DNA from: Hermodice carunculata
Taxonomy: Eukaryota; Annelida; Polychaeta; Eunicida; Amphinomidae
Assembly: GCA_964020975.1 (NCBI GenBank)
Contig: OZ026626.1
Coordinates: 18,772,481 to 18,836,480, forward strand
Length of the DNA: 64,000 nucleotides
Reading direction: 5' to 3'
Positions within the stretch are counted from its first letter, which is position 1; the number at the start of each line of letters is the position of its first letter. Below are positions 50,500-63,677 of this stretch, piece after piece. The notes below the pieces were generated by a model that saw only the letters and a list, made by a program, of their open reading frames with translations, ran no database searches and had not been told where the DNA came from. A program made the translations under genes and the position numbers.

Positions 50500-51695
50500 A
50501 CTAGTGAAAGCTTGGCATTTCAACAAGTCTTATATAATATTATATCGCCACCGTTTTCTCGAAAACTGGACAGACAGTCTTATTTTGTACACCTCTTGTT
50601 GCTGTCCGCGGGACGTGCATCCAAACACTGGCCCCAAAGATCCAGCAGGACCAGTGGACGTAAGTGTCTGTCATGCCAATATTCATAGACTTTCACAAAA
50701 CAAACTTCTATGCATTAAACATCGTTAGCACAGTCACATGATCTAATAACTTTTTCGGATATTTTTCTTTCATCGCACAAGGTTAGTGCCGATCTCACTC
50801 TGCCTGGGTTTCACCCGATCCTGCGTCCAGCCTATGCTGGTGTCTTTGGTGGATGAGTCCCGTTGTGTGTATCTCGGGCATTGGTTGTAAAAAAACTCGC
50901 AGCGACCTAGAGGACTCTGAAATTTTGTGGGTGGGAGTCCGCATCCATAATAACAAATTATTATTAGCAGTTGTTTACAGGCCCCCAAACCCGAGTGTGT
51001 CATTTTGGATGATCTTCAGGCCAACGTGGACCGAGCCAATAGCCCTGGATCCGATAATATAATAATTGTGGGTGATTTCAACGCAGATCCTAGAACCTTT
51101 CATGGAAAACCTTTGCTAAATTTTAGTCAGCTCAACAACCTTACTTTTCATATTAATGAGCCCACAAGGGTAACCGAACATACATCAACGTGACCAGACC
51201 AGATTTTCAGCAATATACCTCAATTTGTTCGAGGTACATCTGCTTTAACTCCGGTCGTGCAAAACGACCATTGTACTGTTTCCGCAAATTTACTATTCTG
51301 AGTTAATGCGGATAGGTCATATTGAAAGGCTTATATGGCAGTATTCATGTTAACTGGGATGCCTGCTTCAACTCCTCAGACATTGACGTGGCATGTCCTG
51401 CCTGGCCACCAAATTCATAAATGTTGCTTAACTTTGTATACCGAACGAGAATATCAAGTTAAGGCAAGATGACTGCTTGGTATACATCAAAATTACGATG
51501 TCAAAAGCGGAGTGTCCGCAGAGTTCATAAAAACCCCACCTTTGGACGTACTTCCGTGACTTACGTAATCAATATATAAGTGACCCTAAGGAAAGCCGAA
51601 GATGATTACCATAGTAAACAATGTAATCTTGTTAATGGTGGCCATTCAAAATTTAAAAAAAAAATGGTGTTAAACGGTTAAATACTTTATGCCTG
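50500..51695 (+). pseudogene. CR1-like LINE, N-terminal part with endonuclease domain
   Basis: The first recognisable block is LLLLS-like (frame-shifted), then DVHPNTGP (50612-50635), a degenerate 2A-like motif often found before LINE endonucleases. CHANIHRLSQNKLLCIKH follows. The endonuclease reads GCKKTRSDLEDSEILWVGVR, NNKLLLAVVYRPPNPSVSF, IIIVGDFNADP (catalytic GDFNAD), LNNLTFHINEPTRVTEHTST and DQIFSNIPQFV, with VVQNDHCTVSANLLF as the final (S/N)DH-type motif. A linker with Lys/Arg-rich segments runs to about 51695. Many stops are present. The RT of the same element resumes at about 53165 after an inserted LINE. Confidence 0.78.
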
Positions 51696-51699
51696 GTAA

Positions 51700-52975
51700 C
51701 TCCAATACTTTATCCAGCCACAGTGATCCATGTAGACGAAAATGTTTTCAAAGCCGTCCAAGCCAGTATATATCAATTCATGTGGAAAAAATCTATACCA
51801 AGAGTTAAGAATACAGTTATGCACCAAAGTATTCCTAAAGATGGGCTTAAATTAATACATTTTCAAACTCAAGTTTTGGCCCTGAAACTAAATTGGGTAA
51901 AACGTTTGTTTAATGACAGAAATGATAAATGGAAATTGGTGCTTCAACAGTTCATTCCAGATATTGAGATCAAAGATTTATTTCTTAGTAGATGTCATAT
52001 ACACACAAATAGTTTAAAAGAACTACCGCTTTTCTACATAGATATACTTAATGCTTGGAGGGACTTTCTATGGTTCAATTCCTTTATTACGATTGAAAGA
52101 AAAACTGTATTTTACAAACATTGATACAAACGAGGAATTAAGTGTGTTGGTGACATCATTTATCTTGATGGCACTTTTCTAAGTGAAGATGATCTTTACA
52201 GACAGTACAATTTGAGAACATTTTTTTTGGAATATTTAGCCCTAAGGCTGTCTATCCCTGGTCAATGGAAACATATGCTGTGTGCTAACAGAATCAGAAA
52301 CACAAGACCATCAACTGTTCCCGTGTTTAAAATTAAGGGTAAATTAAAATCTATATGTGATATTAGTTGCAAGGAAGTTTACTGGAATCTAATAAATGTC
52401 AATATGACAGTTATCCCCACTTGCATCAGCATGTGGCAAATCAAATTAAATTTTGAATCTTTAGAATGGAGCCAAATTTTTACACTTCCATATAAGAGCA
52501 CTATGGAAAGTAAGATCCAAACATTCCAATTTACTGTATTGCATGGTTTTGTGGCACACAACGCTAGATTGTTTAAGATGGGATTAATTTATTCTGAGTC
52601 ATGCCATCATTGCACTCTTAAAGACACAATTCTTCATCGTTTTTGGGAATGTCAAAACATTCAAGACTTCTGGAAAAATTTTCAAGACTGGTGGAATAAT
52701 ATTTATCCTCATGATACCATAGCACTGTCAACAGAACATGTTATTTTTGGTTATTTCAATTCACCATGTAAATATTCATTGAACAATTGTCTCTTGTTAG
52801 CCAAGTTCTATATTCATCGACAGTTATGTAACAAACAGAACATATCATTGGTGGCATTTTTAAAGTTTTTGAAGAGTAAGATAGCAATAGAAGAACATAC
52901 TTTATATTGCAGGGGAAAACAAGAGTTGTTTGCCGTCAGATGGTCTGGCATCTTGAGTTTATTAGATTAGGTTAT
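51700..52975 (+). pseudogene. L1/Tx1-like LINE C-terminal part, nested insertion
   Basis: Two long frames. The first (to 52124) reads VIHVDENVFKAVQASIYQFM, WKKSIPRVKNTVMHQSIPKD and LKLIHFQTQVLALKLNWVKR. These are hallmarks of the region after the RT in L1/Tx1 elements. The second (52212-52970, about 250 residues) holds FQFTVLHGFVAHNARLFKMG, SCHHCTLKDTILHRFWECQN and IQDFWKNFQDWWNNI, the conserved CxxC...H..W.C tail. One stop and frame change separates them. It lacks palm and endonuclease, so it is 5'-truncated, as is usual for L1 inserts. A short 3' UTR follows. Confidence 0.82.
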
Positions 52976-53164
52976 TATTTAATGATAATAACTTTACTCT
53001 GTTTTTGCACCACTGGTGCACTGTATGTAAGTATATAACTTCTCTCTCACATAGCCTATTATTCTCATAAACCAAGTTCAGCAAATTTATAACTACAATA
53101 TCAATTCTTGTACACTATCAAACAATTTGGTCTTGTCTGACAGTAATTTATTTGCTTAAGCAAT
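52976..53164 (+). other. 3' UTR of the nested L1/Tx1-like LINE
   Basis: AT-rich, non-coding. The exact junction with the host LINE was not resolved; it lies before about 53165. Confidence 0.4.
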
Positions 53165-55190
53165 ATGACGTGAACTCTTCCTGTTTTACTCTACCTAACC
53201 AAATTCAAGATTCGCTAAGCATGCTTGAAACTATTGGTTTAGATGTCTAAGATATTTTAAAATCTTTAGACACCGCTAAAGCATCTGGACCAGACGAAAC
53301 CAGTCCTTTGTTGTTAAAGGAGGCAGCCCCAAGCATTACCCCTTCCCTTGCTAAATTATTGAGCCTTTCTCTTTTGGTTTGTAAGTTTCCAAACGATAAG
53401 AAGAAAGCACATGCAGTACCAATCGACAAAGGTGGTGCACCAGAGCTATGTAATAAATACCGACCTTTTTCTTTACCGAGCTGTCTAGGTAAAGCGTTTT
53501 AATGTGCAGTTTTTAAGTACATCTTCAAGTTCCTAGGAGACAACTTTGTATTACCTGAAAATCAATCTAGATTTCTACCCCTAGGTGACACCCTCCACCA
53601 CCCTGTGTATCTGTATACGAATTTTCAAAAGCAGTTGATTTCCATAAGGACGTAAGAATAGTTTTTTTGTGACATTACCAAAGCCTTTGACAGGGTGTAT
53701 CACACAGGGTTGATACACAGATTTAAAAACCCAGGCATCTGTCGCCCACTTATTTCATGGTTGGAAGATTATCTAAATGCAAGAACACAAAGGGTAGTCA
53801 TCCAGGGTCAGGCTTCGTCCTGGTGGAGAGTCGAAGCTAGGGTCCCACAGGGTTCAGTTTTGGGGCCTCTGGGGGCCTAAATCCAGACCTTGAATCAATA
53901 TTACGTTGGTCAGATCAATAGCTCATTTCTTTCAATCTTTATAAGACAAAATCCTTGATACTAAGTAAGGAAAATGTCCCTGAAGACAACCCCAACTTGA
54001 CCTTCAACAATAAGACTCAAGAAAATGTGGAGGTGCACAAACATCTTGGGCTTTGGTTTTCTGCTAATTTTTCATGGTCAGTACACCTCAATCATGCTGT
54101 TGTCAATCATGCAAAATAGAAAAACTAGTGGGTGTTTTGAAGCGTCTGCAGTATAAGTTAAATAGAAAATCTCTCTGATCTATCAATTTTTTTCATTTGA
54201 ACTTCCTTGCCGGGGGTACGCCAGTGTGGTTGGGATGGATGCACGAAACTGGACAAGGACAGACTTTAATCTGTTCAGCTGGCCACAGCCCGGGTGTGAC
54301 TGGGGCACTTGCCCATACGAATCTACAACAAATCTATATTGAGACAGGCTTGGGAAAATTAGCCGAGCTCAAAAGGAAACAGAAATTGGTACTCCTGTTT
54401 AAAACTATAAATGGATTAGCCCAAGCGTATCTTTCAGGACTAATATCAGTAACAGTTTCAGAACGGACAAAACAAATTAGAAATATTGATGCCAAGAAAG
54501 CCACACTTTCAACTCTTTGTTTCCATATCAGCCATTCGTGAGTGGAATTCATCATCCAGAATAGCTAGGACCATTGAGCATTTGGACGAATGTAAAAGAG
54601 AACTTAACAGACCTAAAAAAGGGGGGAACGAACTGTACGATTTAGGAGAAATCAAATATGCCATAATTCACTCTAGAATGAGAATGGGCTGCAGTCAGCT
54701 GAATAATGATATAACAAAATTGGAGTTGTTGAATCTCCGTCTCGCTCATGTGGAGCAAGTCTGGTGACTGTCCATCACTTTGAATGTTACAATTATGTTA
54801 TACTAAGAAACGAACTACGATGTAAAATAACCACATTTGGTACTTTTAACCTGAAAACTGTTTTATTTTGAATCGAAGGAAACGAAATTAGTAAAAGACA
54901 AAACGAGGAGGTATGCAAGGCTGTTCACAAGTATCTAAAACTTTCTGGGAGATTCAAAATATGACTTAGATTTAAGTCTCTAAATAGCATAAGTACTATT
55001 ATTTTAACAATGCTCACACATCACCATCGTTACCCTTCTTTCCTTTCTTATTGTTGGTCCGGTATGTTATCTATCTCTGTACTGGTGTTCACAATTTTTC
55101 TGTACTATGTTGTCCTATTGTAAATGTACAAGAGGCCCGGATATAAGCTGTTGAGCCTGTCGGCCAATTGTGTTTACAAATAACATATGT
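53165..55190 (+). pseudogene. CR1-like LINE, RT and C-terminal part (host of the nested L1)
   Basis: The RT reads LPNQIQDSLSMLETIGLDV, SLDTAKASGPDETSPLLLKE, APSITPSLAKLLSLSLLVCK, CNKYRPFSLPSCLGKAF, FCDITKAFDRVYHTGLIHR and RVEARVPQGSVLGPL. The frame then jumps directly to NPDLESILRWSDQ, so the YADD-bearing segment is deleted at about 53876. Later blocks are VEVHKHLGLWFSANFSWSVH, GLGKLAELKRKQKLVLLFKT, EIKYAIIHSRMRMGCSQLNN and a C-terminal VHHFE.EC. The 3' UTR ends near 55190 with TGTACAAGAGGCCCGG and CCAATTGTGTTTACAAATAA. Confidence 0.82.
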
Positions 55191-55197
55191 TTGGACC

Positions 55198-55770
55198 AGT
55201 AGCTAAATTATACTGACAAAATTTCTCTCCCGACTGACTGCCTGCCTTTGTCATTACCGTTGCCATATTTTTGTACTCGTAATTTTGTGCGTTTTATTTG
55301 TGTGTGTGTGTGTTTCTTTTAATTTGTTTGGTTTTGGTTTGCCCTATTATCTATCTTGTTCTATACTTGTCTCTGCTGTTCTCATTCCACAAACAGCAAT
55401 ACCTATAATGCAGTTGTTGTGCCTAAGCCAAAAATCAACCCCCCCCCTCAAAAAAAAAACAATTAAAAAAAAAAAAAAAAAACCACACACAAAAAAAAAC
55501 CAAAAAAAAAAAAAAGCAAACCAAAAATAACCCCCCAAAACCAAACCAAAAACCAAAAACACCCCCCCCCCCAAAAAAAAGAAAAAAAATGCATAAAAGG
55601 CCAAGTCTATTCATTGGTATATATTGCTGGTCTGACATGCGGAACTGATTTAAACTCGGAACCATCCATTAGCGCGGCTTATCTTAATAGGTATAGTTGC
55701 CGTGACATTATACTCAGGACTAATTACATGGTATTTGGGTAAACAACGTATTATACTGCTATCATTAAGG
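55198..55770. repeat. Dispersed repeat X, right part, with an A/C low-complexity block
   Basis: AGTAGCTAAATTATACTGAC and TCATTACCGTTGCCATATTT at the left, and GACATTATACTCAGGACTAA at the right, match 61755-62090 in the same order. A block of C- and A-runs (55440-55590) splits it; Phe-rich minus-strand frames there are artefacts. Confidence 0.65.
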
Positions 55771-56490
55771 CAATATGATAACCTATTGTGACTTGCAGGT
55801 CAACAGGGCATGATCTTTCCGGCTGTCATTTTAACGAGCCACACCTTTTTTTAGTTTTGTGATTGTTGTATAAAAAACAGCATGATTATTATTTTTGTCA
55901 CTTAGTGGATCGCATAACTTTGATACTGTCAACATTACCTGGCGATTGTTGGGACATAAAACAGTACATTACCATAAAATGTCTTCCATGCATTTATTGG
56001 AGTGAAATACAGTACCTGGTCATGGCCAGTTTGCATTTTATTCATGCTTTTCCAAATATGTAAAACCCCATTCTATTTCATTGTGGGTCCCATTTTTAAA
56101 TTCGAAAGAATAAGTCATACAGTATTGCAATCCTTAGGGAAGATCCAGGAATATTTTTCTTTTGCATTGGCACGTTGTGGTGCTATAGCAATGAATATGG
56201 GGTATATGGTAAAAGGCGGAACAGAACTGCCGGAACCACTCGTTCCGACCTCGTTCGGGGAGCGAGGGGAGGGTCCAGGTCGGAATGGGCTTTCCCTTAT
56301 ACTATACGCATTTCTCCGGCCTCTTTCACCTTCGCAGATCTAGTTGACACTGTTATCTTTCTTGCCTGGTAATACTATTAGCTATTAGGATAGTTCCACA
56401 GCACCTGATACAAGTCTACTGCAATATACCAGTTCATACGATTCCGTTTTTTTTTCCGGTTCACTTCGGGAAGAGTCCCCTGCCTTGTTA
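55771..56490. other. Unassigned DNA
   Basis: No gene recognised. Confidence 0.35.
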
Positions 56491-57977
<1,487 letters not shown>

Positions 57978-58158
57978 TTTCCATTTTGTGCTCGGCCACG
58001 CTGACCGGATTACACGTGGAAGGATCATAAAGTAAAACAGAGCAAGTGCTTGGGTTTAATGAAAAACCAAACCATCAACAAACTAAAAATGCACGTTCAC
58101 CACTGATGTGACATTTTATTCCTCGGAAAGCGTCTCGATTCCAAATGAGTCACTCTTC

Positions 58159-58391
58159 GTTGAACGGAAGTGAACCCCCGCGTACGGACTCAATTTTCTC
58201 CTTCACTTTAATTGTCCGCCGGTGAATAAATTTGTATTTTTGTTTACTTTGTCATTTTATTACGCACGTGTGCACAATTTAGCGATTCAAGTAAACTGGT
58301 TAGTAAACTAAAATATAAATTTGTTCAATGGCGGCCCATCAGAACGAAGGAGAAATTTGAATACGTCCGCATGGTGTCACTTCCGTTCAAC
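58159..58391. repeat. Inverted repeat, 233 bp apart end to end
   Basis: GTTGAACGGAAGTGA at 58159-58173 and its exact inverse at 58377-58391, with weaker inverse match further in (GCGTACGG / CGTCCGC). It may be a MITE, but no target duplication was found. Confidence 0.6.
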
Positions 58392-58792
58392 TGGTCTGAG
58401 GGGGCTAAAATACGTCCGACAACTCAATTTTCAGGCAGGGATCAAGAGAGTGGATTGTGACAACTCCTTTGGTATGTAGATTATATGCGTCCGGCAGCAG
58501 AAGGTGTTTAAAACAGGAAAACTGGGTTTGGGGAGGGGGGATTTTTGTTTGTTCCCTTCTAACCCTAATCAGTATTTTCGGCCGGTCAGTAGGCCAATGA
58601 ATGGGTTCGTATCGACCAGAATATGATGACAACCATTCTGCTGGTTGCCCCTGTGGTGGCATCCGTTGTGGAAATACGAAGGCGTGGGCCCGACTGGTAG
58701 AAATTTATATGTACCTGTTGAAACAAACGTGATGTCGCAATTTTTTATGTGCATCATGCACACCTTGTTCCAGCAACAAATAGTGAATGCCT
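58392..58792. other. Unassigned DNA
   Basis: No gene recognised. Confidence 0.35.
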
Positions 58793-58825
<33 letters not shown>

Positions 58826-58878
58826 TCTTTTTTGTTTTTGTTTTTGTTTCGTTTTGTTTTTGTTTTTGTTTTTGTTTT
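58793..58878. repeat. (TTG)n and T-rich (TTTTTG)n low-complexity tract
   Basis: TTG repeats to about 58823, then TTTTTG-type units. A G-run follows at 58894-58904. Confidence 0.93.
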
Positions 58879-58904
58879 CGTATGACATGACATGGGGGGG
58901 GGGG

Positions 58905-59287
58905 GATATTATAACTTTTATGTCAAAACACTGTATTAAAGACCCATTCTTTCAACGAACGATTATTTTTTCACACGACGAACACTACCTATGAAGGACT
59001 GGTCCTCTTGGTCCTAGGCGCCGATAATTTTATCACCAGGATTTCCATGAATCATCATCAATTTCCTCAGACATGACTGGCTTTAAGTTTATTTGTTTGT
59101 TTACTTATATGCTTGTTGGCTTGTGTACAGAGTTTAGTGCAAGGATCAAAGTCTAATATTTACCGTAAATATTATCATTAATGCAACATGTATTAAAATG
59201 AGCTTTCGAATACCAGTTTTACCTGTTCGCTCGACCTTGGTATCATGGCCGTCCGCTAAGCAGTTCTGTTTAGTACTGGCGAGATAT
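58905..59287. other. Unassigned DNA
   Basis: No gene recognised. Confidence 0.35.
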
Positions 59288-59400
59288 AGTAGTAGTAGTA
59301 ATAGTAATAATAATGATAATGATAATGATAATGAAAATGATAATGAAAATGAAAATGATAATGATAATGATAACAACAACAACAACAACAACAACAACAA
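59288..59400. repeat. Compound (TAG)n (GATAAT)n (AAC)n microsatellite
   Basis: A series of tri- and hexanucleotide units changing from TAG/TAA through GATAAT/GAAAAT to AAC. Confidence 0.93.
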
Positions 59401-59706
59401 CGAGATATAATAACACCAAGAACAATATATTTGGAAAACTGCCCCGTTACAACAGGGGCACCAATCAAGCGAGGTTACTTCATGGTGCGTCCATACATTT
59501 CCTTTGAATTCATTTGTAAAATACAAGTATAAACCATAAAAGTTAAAGTGTTCAGTAGATTAATTCTGTTAGCTAACATAAATGATGTACACACATGCAT
59601 GATACAATAATATAAACCTCATCTAGAAAAAAACTTACACGTGAAATTCTGAAAAATCTCAAATCACTATCCTTTTCAAGTTGTGACATCAATATTTTCG
59701 ATCAAA
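59401..59706. other. Unassigned DNA
   Basis: No gene recognised. Confidence 0.35.
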
Positions 59707-60095
59707 GGAAGAAAACAGTAAAACAAGAAAACGAGAAAACGCTAATACGAAAATACGAAAAGGCGAGTGCGAAAACACGACATAATTTCTGTCGTATTTT
59801 CGCGGTTGTGTTTTCGCATTTTCGTCTTCGTGTTTTTTACTTTAGTGTATTCGCATTCGTGTTTTCTTGTTTTCGACCAAGGGAAGAAAACAGTAATACA
59901 AGAAAACGGGTAAACGCTAATACGAAAACACGAAAATGCGAGTGCGAAAACACGACATAATTTCTGTCGCATTTTCGCGGTTGTGTTTTCGCATTTTCGC
60001 CTTCGTGGTTTTTATTTTAGTGTTTTCGCAAACGTGTTTCTTGTTTTCGCAGTTCTGTTTTCTTATTTTCTTGTTTTCGCTTTCGCATTTCTATG
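59707..60095. repeat. Two tandem ~175-bp imperfect palindromes
   Basis: The unit starts GGAAGAAAACAGTAA at 59707 and again at 59882. Within each, arms rich in CGAAAACACGAAAATGCGAG and its inverse (CGCATTTTCGC, GTGTTTTCG) flank the centre CGACATAATTTCTGTCG. A partial third stretch of TTTTCGC units runs to about 60095. Confidence 0.9.
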
Positions 60096-60400
60096 GAGAC
60101 AGAAAAATATTTCAGTTGGCACTTTTGTGCCACCATATGGTCAGTAGCCTCAGCCCTGGTGTACTGGAACATGTTATCATAGTAACTATACTCAGCCAAT
60201 TAAAAATGAGTCGCTTTTCCAAAGCTTAAACAGTGACCGTGTCAAAGTAGGGCAGACACTGGCAGAGTACTATTAGACAAAACACGCAGTCTGGGTCTGC
60301 TTTGGAGGCAACGACACCTGTCAAGAAATCACAAATGAAATAAGCGGTGAAGGCTTGTATCATCAGAGGTAACAACTGGCCCCTTGATCACCTTACTCGT
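60096..60400. other. Unassigned DNA
   Basis: No gene recognised. Confidence 0.35.
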
Positions 60401-60407
60401 CTTATCA

Positions 60408-60715
60408 TTTCTGATTGGTTGGTACACTGTTTCTCTGTGCACACAAAAGGGTATTTTACGGGAGCTGCATATTAATTTCCCGCCAAGCTGTCTGATGGGG
60501 TGGCGTGAGAAAGCGGTCCAATTTGTAATAAAAGTACACCCACGACAACCAATCGTCTGACAGCGTTCAATTTTTTCGAATGACCAAAAATAAAAATAAT
60601 ATCGGAATAATTAGTTGGCATCTGTTGGCAGCAAATATTTTATGAGTCAATGAACTTTTGTTTCATCCTGTGTGAACAAATAAAGGGTATAAATGGGCCG
60701 ACACACGACAATGAG
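60408..60715 (+). promoter_or_regulatory. Candidate RNA polymerase II promoter
   Basis: A TATA box GGGTATAAATGGG lies at 60685-60697 (TATAAAT 60688-60694). Upstream are CCAAT-type boxes: inverted (TGATTGGTTGG, about 60411-60421) and direct (ACAACCAATCG, about 60545-60555). Transcription would start about 25-30 bp after the TATA box, near 60716. A clean splice donor follows at 60787. This is the best host-gene signal in the window. Confidence 0.4.
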
Positions 60716-60786
60716 TTACACCAGAAAGGCTCCGTAGTACATTCGGTTGTTCCTGTTTCAAGGTGGCAGCGGAAAAAGACTGGGTC
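60716..60786 (+). other. Candidate non-coding first exon
   Basis: It runs from the predicted start near 60716 to a strong splice donor (GGTC|GTAAGTTATG, 60787-60792). No ATG begins a long frame in it, so it would be 5' UTR. The downstream exon is not identified; a 63-residue frame from 60977 is one weak candidate. Confidence 0.35.
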
Positions 60787-60792
60787 GTAAGT

Positions 60793-61289
60793 TATGGGCT
60801 GACTTTGGAAACAAAGTCGGGCTTTTATATCTCTTTTAGGTGTATTTGATTAGCCACTCAAAAGAAAGTTTATAATTATACTGGTATCGTAATAATTTTA
60901 GAAAGGGAAAATTAAGGCAATTAACCATCATGGTAATGTAAAAATCTGATTATGACTGAAAATCAGGAGCCAGTAAATGGAAGGTAGCTTTCTTCGCATG
61001 TGCATTTATTTCATTAGTATGCTCCGGTACTGCTACAAAAAGTTTTTGTTACTCTATCGTCTGACTATTCGAAAGACCAAAGATAAAAAAATATATTATC
61101 GAAAAAATAAGGCTGCTTCAAAAATGCCAGATTTCTGGGGACCTGAAGCCGGTATGTCTCTACTGTAACTCCATACATTTTTATGTAAATTGATTGACTA
61201 CGCTATTTTATGGCAGACAAATGATGAGAAATATATTGAAAGCTGTCAAGCTGAAGTCGACGAGGTATAAATGAATTTCCCTTGTTTGA
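60793..61289. other. Unassigned; possible first intron
   Basis: No exon could be established. Confidence 0.3.
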
Positions 61290-62110
61290 GATCAAATGCA
61301 AAAACTGCATTCCATCTGAAATGCACGAACATTTAGGCAATGTATGTATATCTGAAAGAAAATTGAAAGTCAAATGTGGACTTAATGTAGTCTCAGCTTC
61401 AGACAGTTTTATTTTATATCAGAGAATAATACTACCACCACCACCTTGGTGATGGAATATTTGGCTGTACGGGATATAAATCTTTTCATGTGGATCCTTG
61501 TTAATTCCGTAAAAAGACTAGTGGCTGCATAACTGATCGTACTCGTTGGTGCTGTCAGGCAAGACAAAGAATAGTGCCGAGTATTCCGTTATACAATTAG
61601 ACCCAAAGTTGCGTGATCATTAAATTGTATAAACATATTTTTACCATAAACCAAGTTACTGTACTCTCTTCAAACTAGTTGATAGGAATGTACCTCTGCT
61701 CTGCAATACCGTCCCCATCATATCACTGGACGATAATAGGAAATCCATTCAATGAGTAGCTAAATTATACTAACAAAACTTGTCTCACAAGCGTACATTT
61801 CCCCTTATCATTACCGTTGCCCTACATTTTGTATTCGTAATTTTCGTGCGATTTGTGTGTCCTTTGGTTTGATTGTTTTTGGTTTGTCCTCATCTTTTTT
61901 GTTTTTGTGTTTGTATCTTTTTTTTTCTTATTACATGAAAGCAACAGCGGTTAAACTGTAGCTGTTGCACTTAAGCATAAAACAGATCTGGCATCTAATC
62001 ATTGATATATAATATGTCTGGCCTGTCCCATCCGTTTGCGTGGTATGTCATCAAGGCGTAATTCAGTTGACATTACACTCATGCCTAATAACGCACCCTG
62101 GAGAATTCTA
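61290..62110. repeat. Dispersed repeat X, longest copy
   Basis: 61290-61745 matches 48345-48840 and 61750-62110 matches 55198-55770, in the same orientation. The two partial copies elsewhere are therefore parts of one longer unit. No coding frame and no recognised ends; class unknown. Confidence 0.7.
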
Positions 62111-62669
62111 TCAGTGAGGCTATTTACTGACAAATTATTGGCTGCTGACAGTCAGCAGGTAATGACCTTTCCGGCAGCAATGACAACTAACCGGTTTAAA
62201 ATGAAAGCTGCTGATGCCGGTGGGTGTTTAGCGCAGGCGCACTCTGGGCCAAGAGATGGGACTTTGGCTGCCAGAAACAGTTGTTAACAGCCATATTAAT
62301 CTGATCGAAACCGGAGTACATGCAGCAAAATGGTGGCCTGTTTATAGTAGCTGCAGTCTCAACATTCGAGTGAGAGTGTGGCGCCGGAATTGAAGACACC
62401 TTTCACTACTTCCTTTAATGTCTACAGTATACTGTGCAACTGAACTTCTTACATGGAGTGTAGTTCGTTAATACCCCATTCAAATTGTATCGTTGACAAC
62501 CTGTTACAAGAACAAAAAACTGAAATATTCCAATTAAATTAGAAATTTACGATTCTGTAATAAAGTATGCACAAAGCTCAAAGCAATATATGTACTCACA
62601 GCAAGACCTTTCTCCAGGATTACAAAAGTGTCAATGTAATTTCACTGTCTGTGTTGTCAAAGGTGACGT
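62111..62669. other. Unassigned DNA
   Basis: No gene recognised. Confidence 0.35.
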
Positions 62670-63530
62670 GATGGTTTTTTTTGCGTCCCAGTGTTCATAA
62701 AAGCTCTACCTTTTAAAAGTCGATTAATATTTAGCCAAATATATATATATATATACTGTGTGCTGCGGCGCCTGGGATATTTGGATTCTGGTTGTAGTTC
62801 CATTTGTGAAGTTTCAATTCTAAGCTTGAGTTGGCCGCTATAAAAACATCGGGACATTTGCGCCATTAACTGTTGTCAGGAAAGAATAGAATTTGTCTAG
62901 ACAAATTGTCTGATTTTAAAAATATATTTCTGGTCGCACGTGTATCAATTATAAACACCTGTAAATTTTCTTTTTTTTTCCTATGACAATTCGGGTTTTG
63001 GAAACTGCATATGAGGTTTGATTCTGTGAATATTGCTCATGCAATGGAATTAAAATTTTGATGAGAACTGATGTTTTCTTCTGTGGGCTTTGTTCTCCAA
63101 GGCCGTGGTTTTGCTGAAGGCGTGTTTTCATTCTTTGCGCTCCCCCGTTCATAAAGCCTCTAACTTTTAAAAGTATTGATAAATATTTGACCAAAAGAAA
63201 ATTTTTATTTGAAATTATGCGGCGCCTCGCATCTCTGGATTCTGGTTGTAGTTTTATTTGCGAAGTTTCGATTCTGAGCTTGCGTTTATCGATTTAAAGC
63301 ATGGCTGACCTCTCCGCCATTGCTTGTAGTCAGGACGGAAGTGAATTTGTCTGGACAGAATTGTCTAATTTGGTTATTTTTCTGGCTTGACTTTGTGTAT
63401 GATGTCCGTGTACAAATTATAAGTACCAGTAAATTTACATTTTTTTCTCAAATAGAGTATTTGGGTTCGGCGAATAGTATTAATAGTCTTCATGGAATGG
63501 AGTTAAAATATTTCAATCCCTCCACTGTCT
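62670..63530. repeat. Tandem duplication of a ~455-bp unit
   Basis: 62670-63120 and 63125-63530 share, in order, GTTCATAAA..CTCTA.CTTTTAAAAG, GCGGCGCCT, TGGATTCTGGTTGTAGTT, GAAGTTTC.ATTCT.AGCTTG and GAATTTGTCT..ACA.ATTGTCT. Divergence is clearly visible, so the duplication is old. Confidence 0.8.
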
Positions 63531-63561
63531 GCTTGGTGCTGATGAATTGGTTTGTATCGCG

Positions 63562-63581
63562 TCTTTCTTTCTTTCTTTCCT

Positions 63582-63645
<64 letters not shown>

Positions 63646-63677
63646 TTTCTTTCTTTCTTTCTTTCTTTCTTTCTTTC
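63562..63677 (+). repeat. (CTTT)n microsatellite, unrelated flanks
   Basis: A tetranucleotide tract whose flanks do not match the Helentron-like copies. Confidence 0.95.

Noticed and set aside
63562-63677. A fourth Helentron-like copy at the last (CTTT)n tract
   Set aside because: Neither flank matches the left-end motif or the core units.
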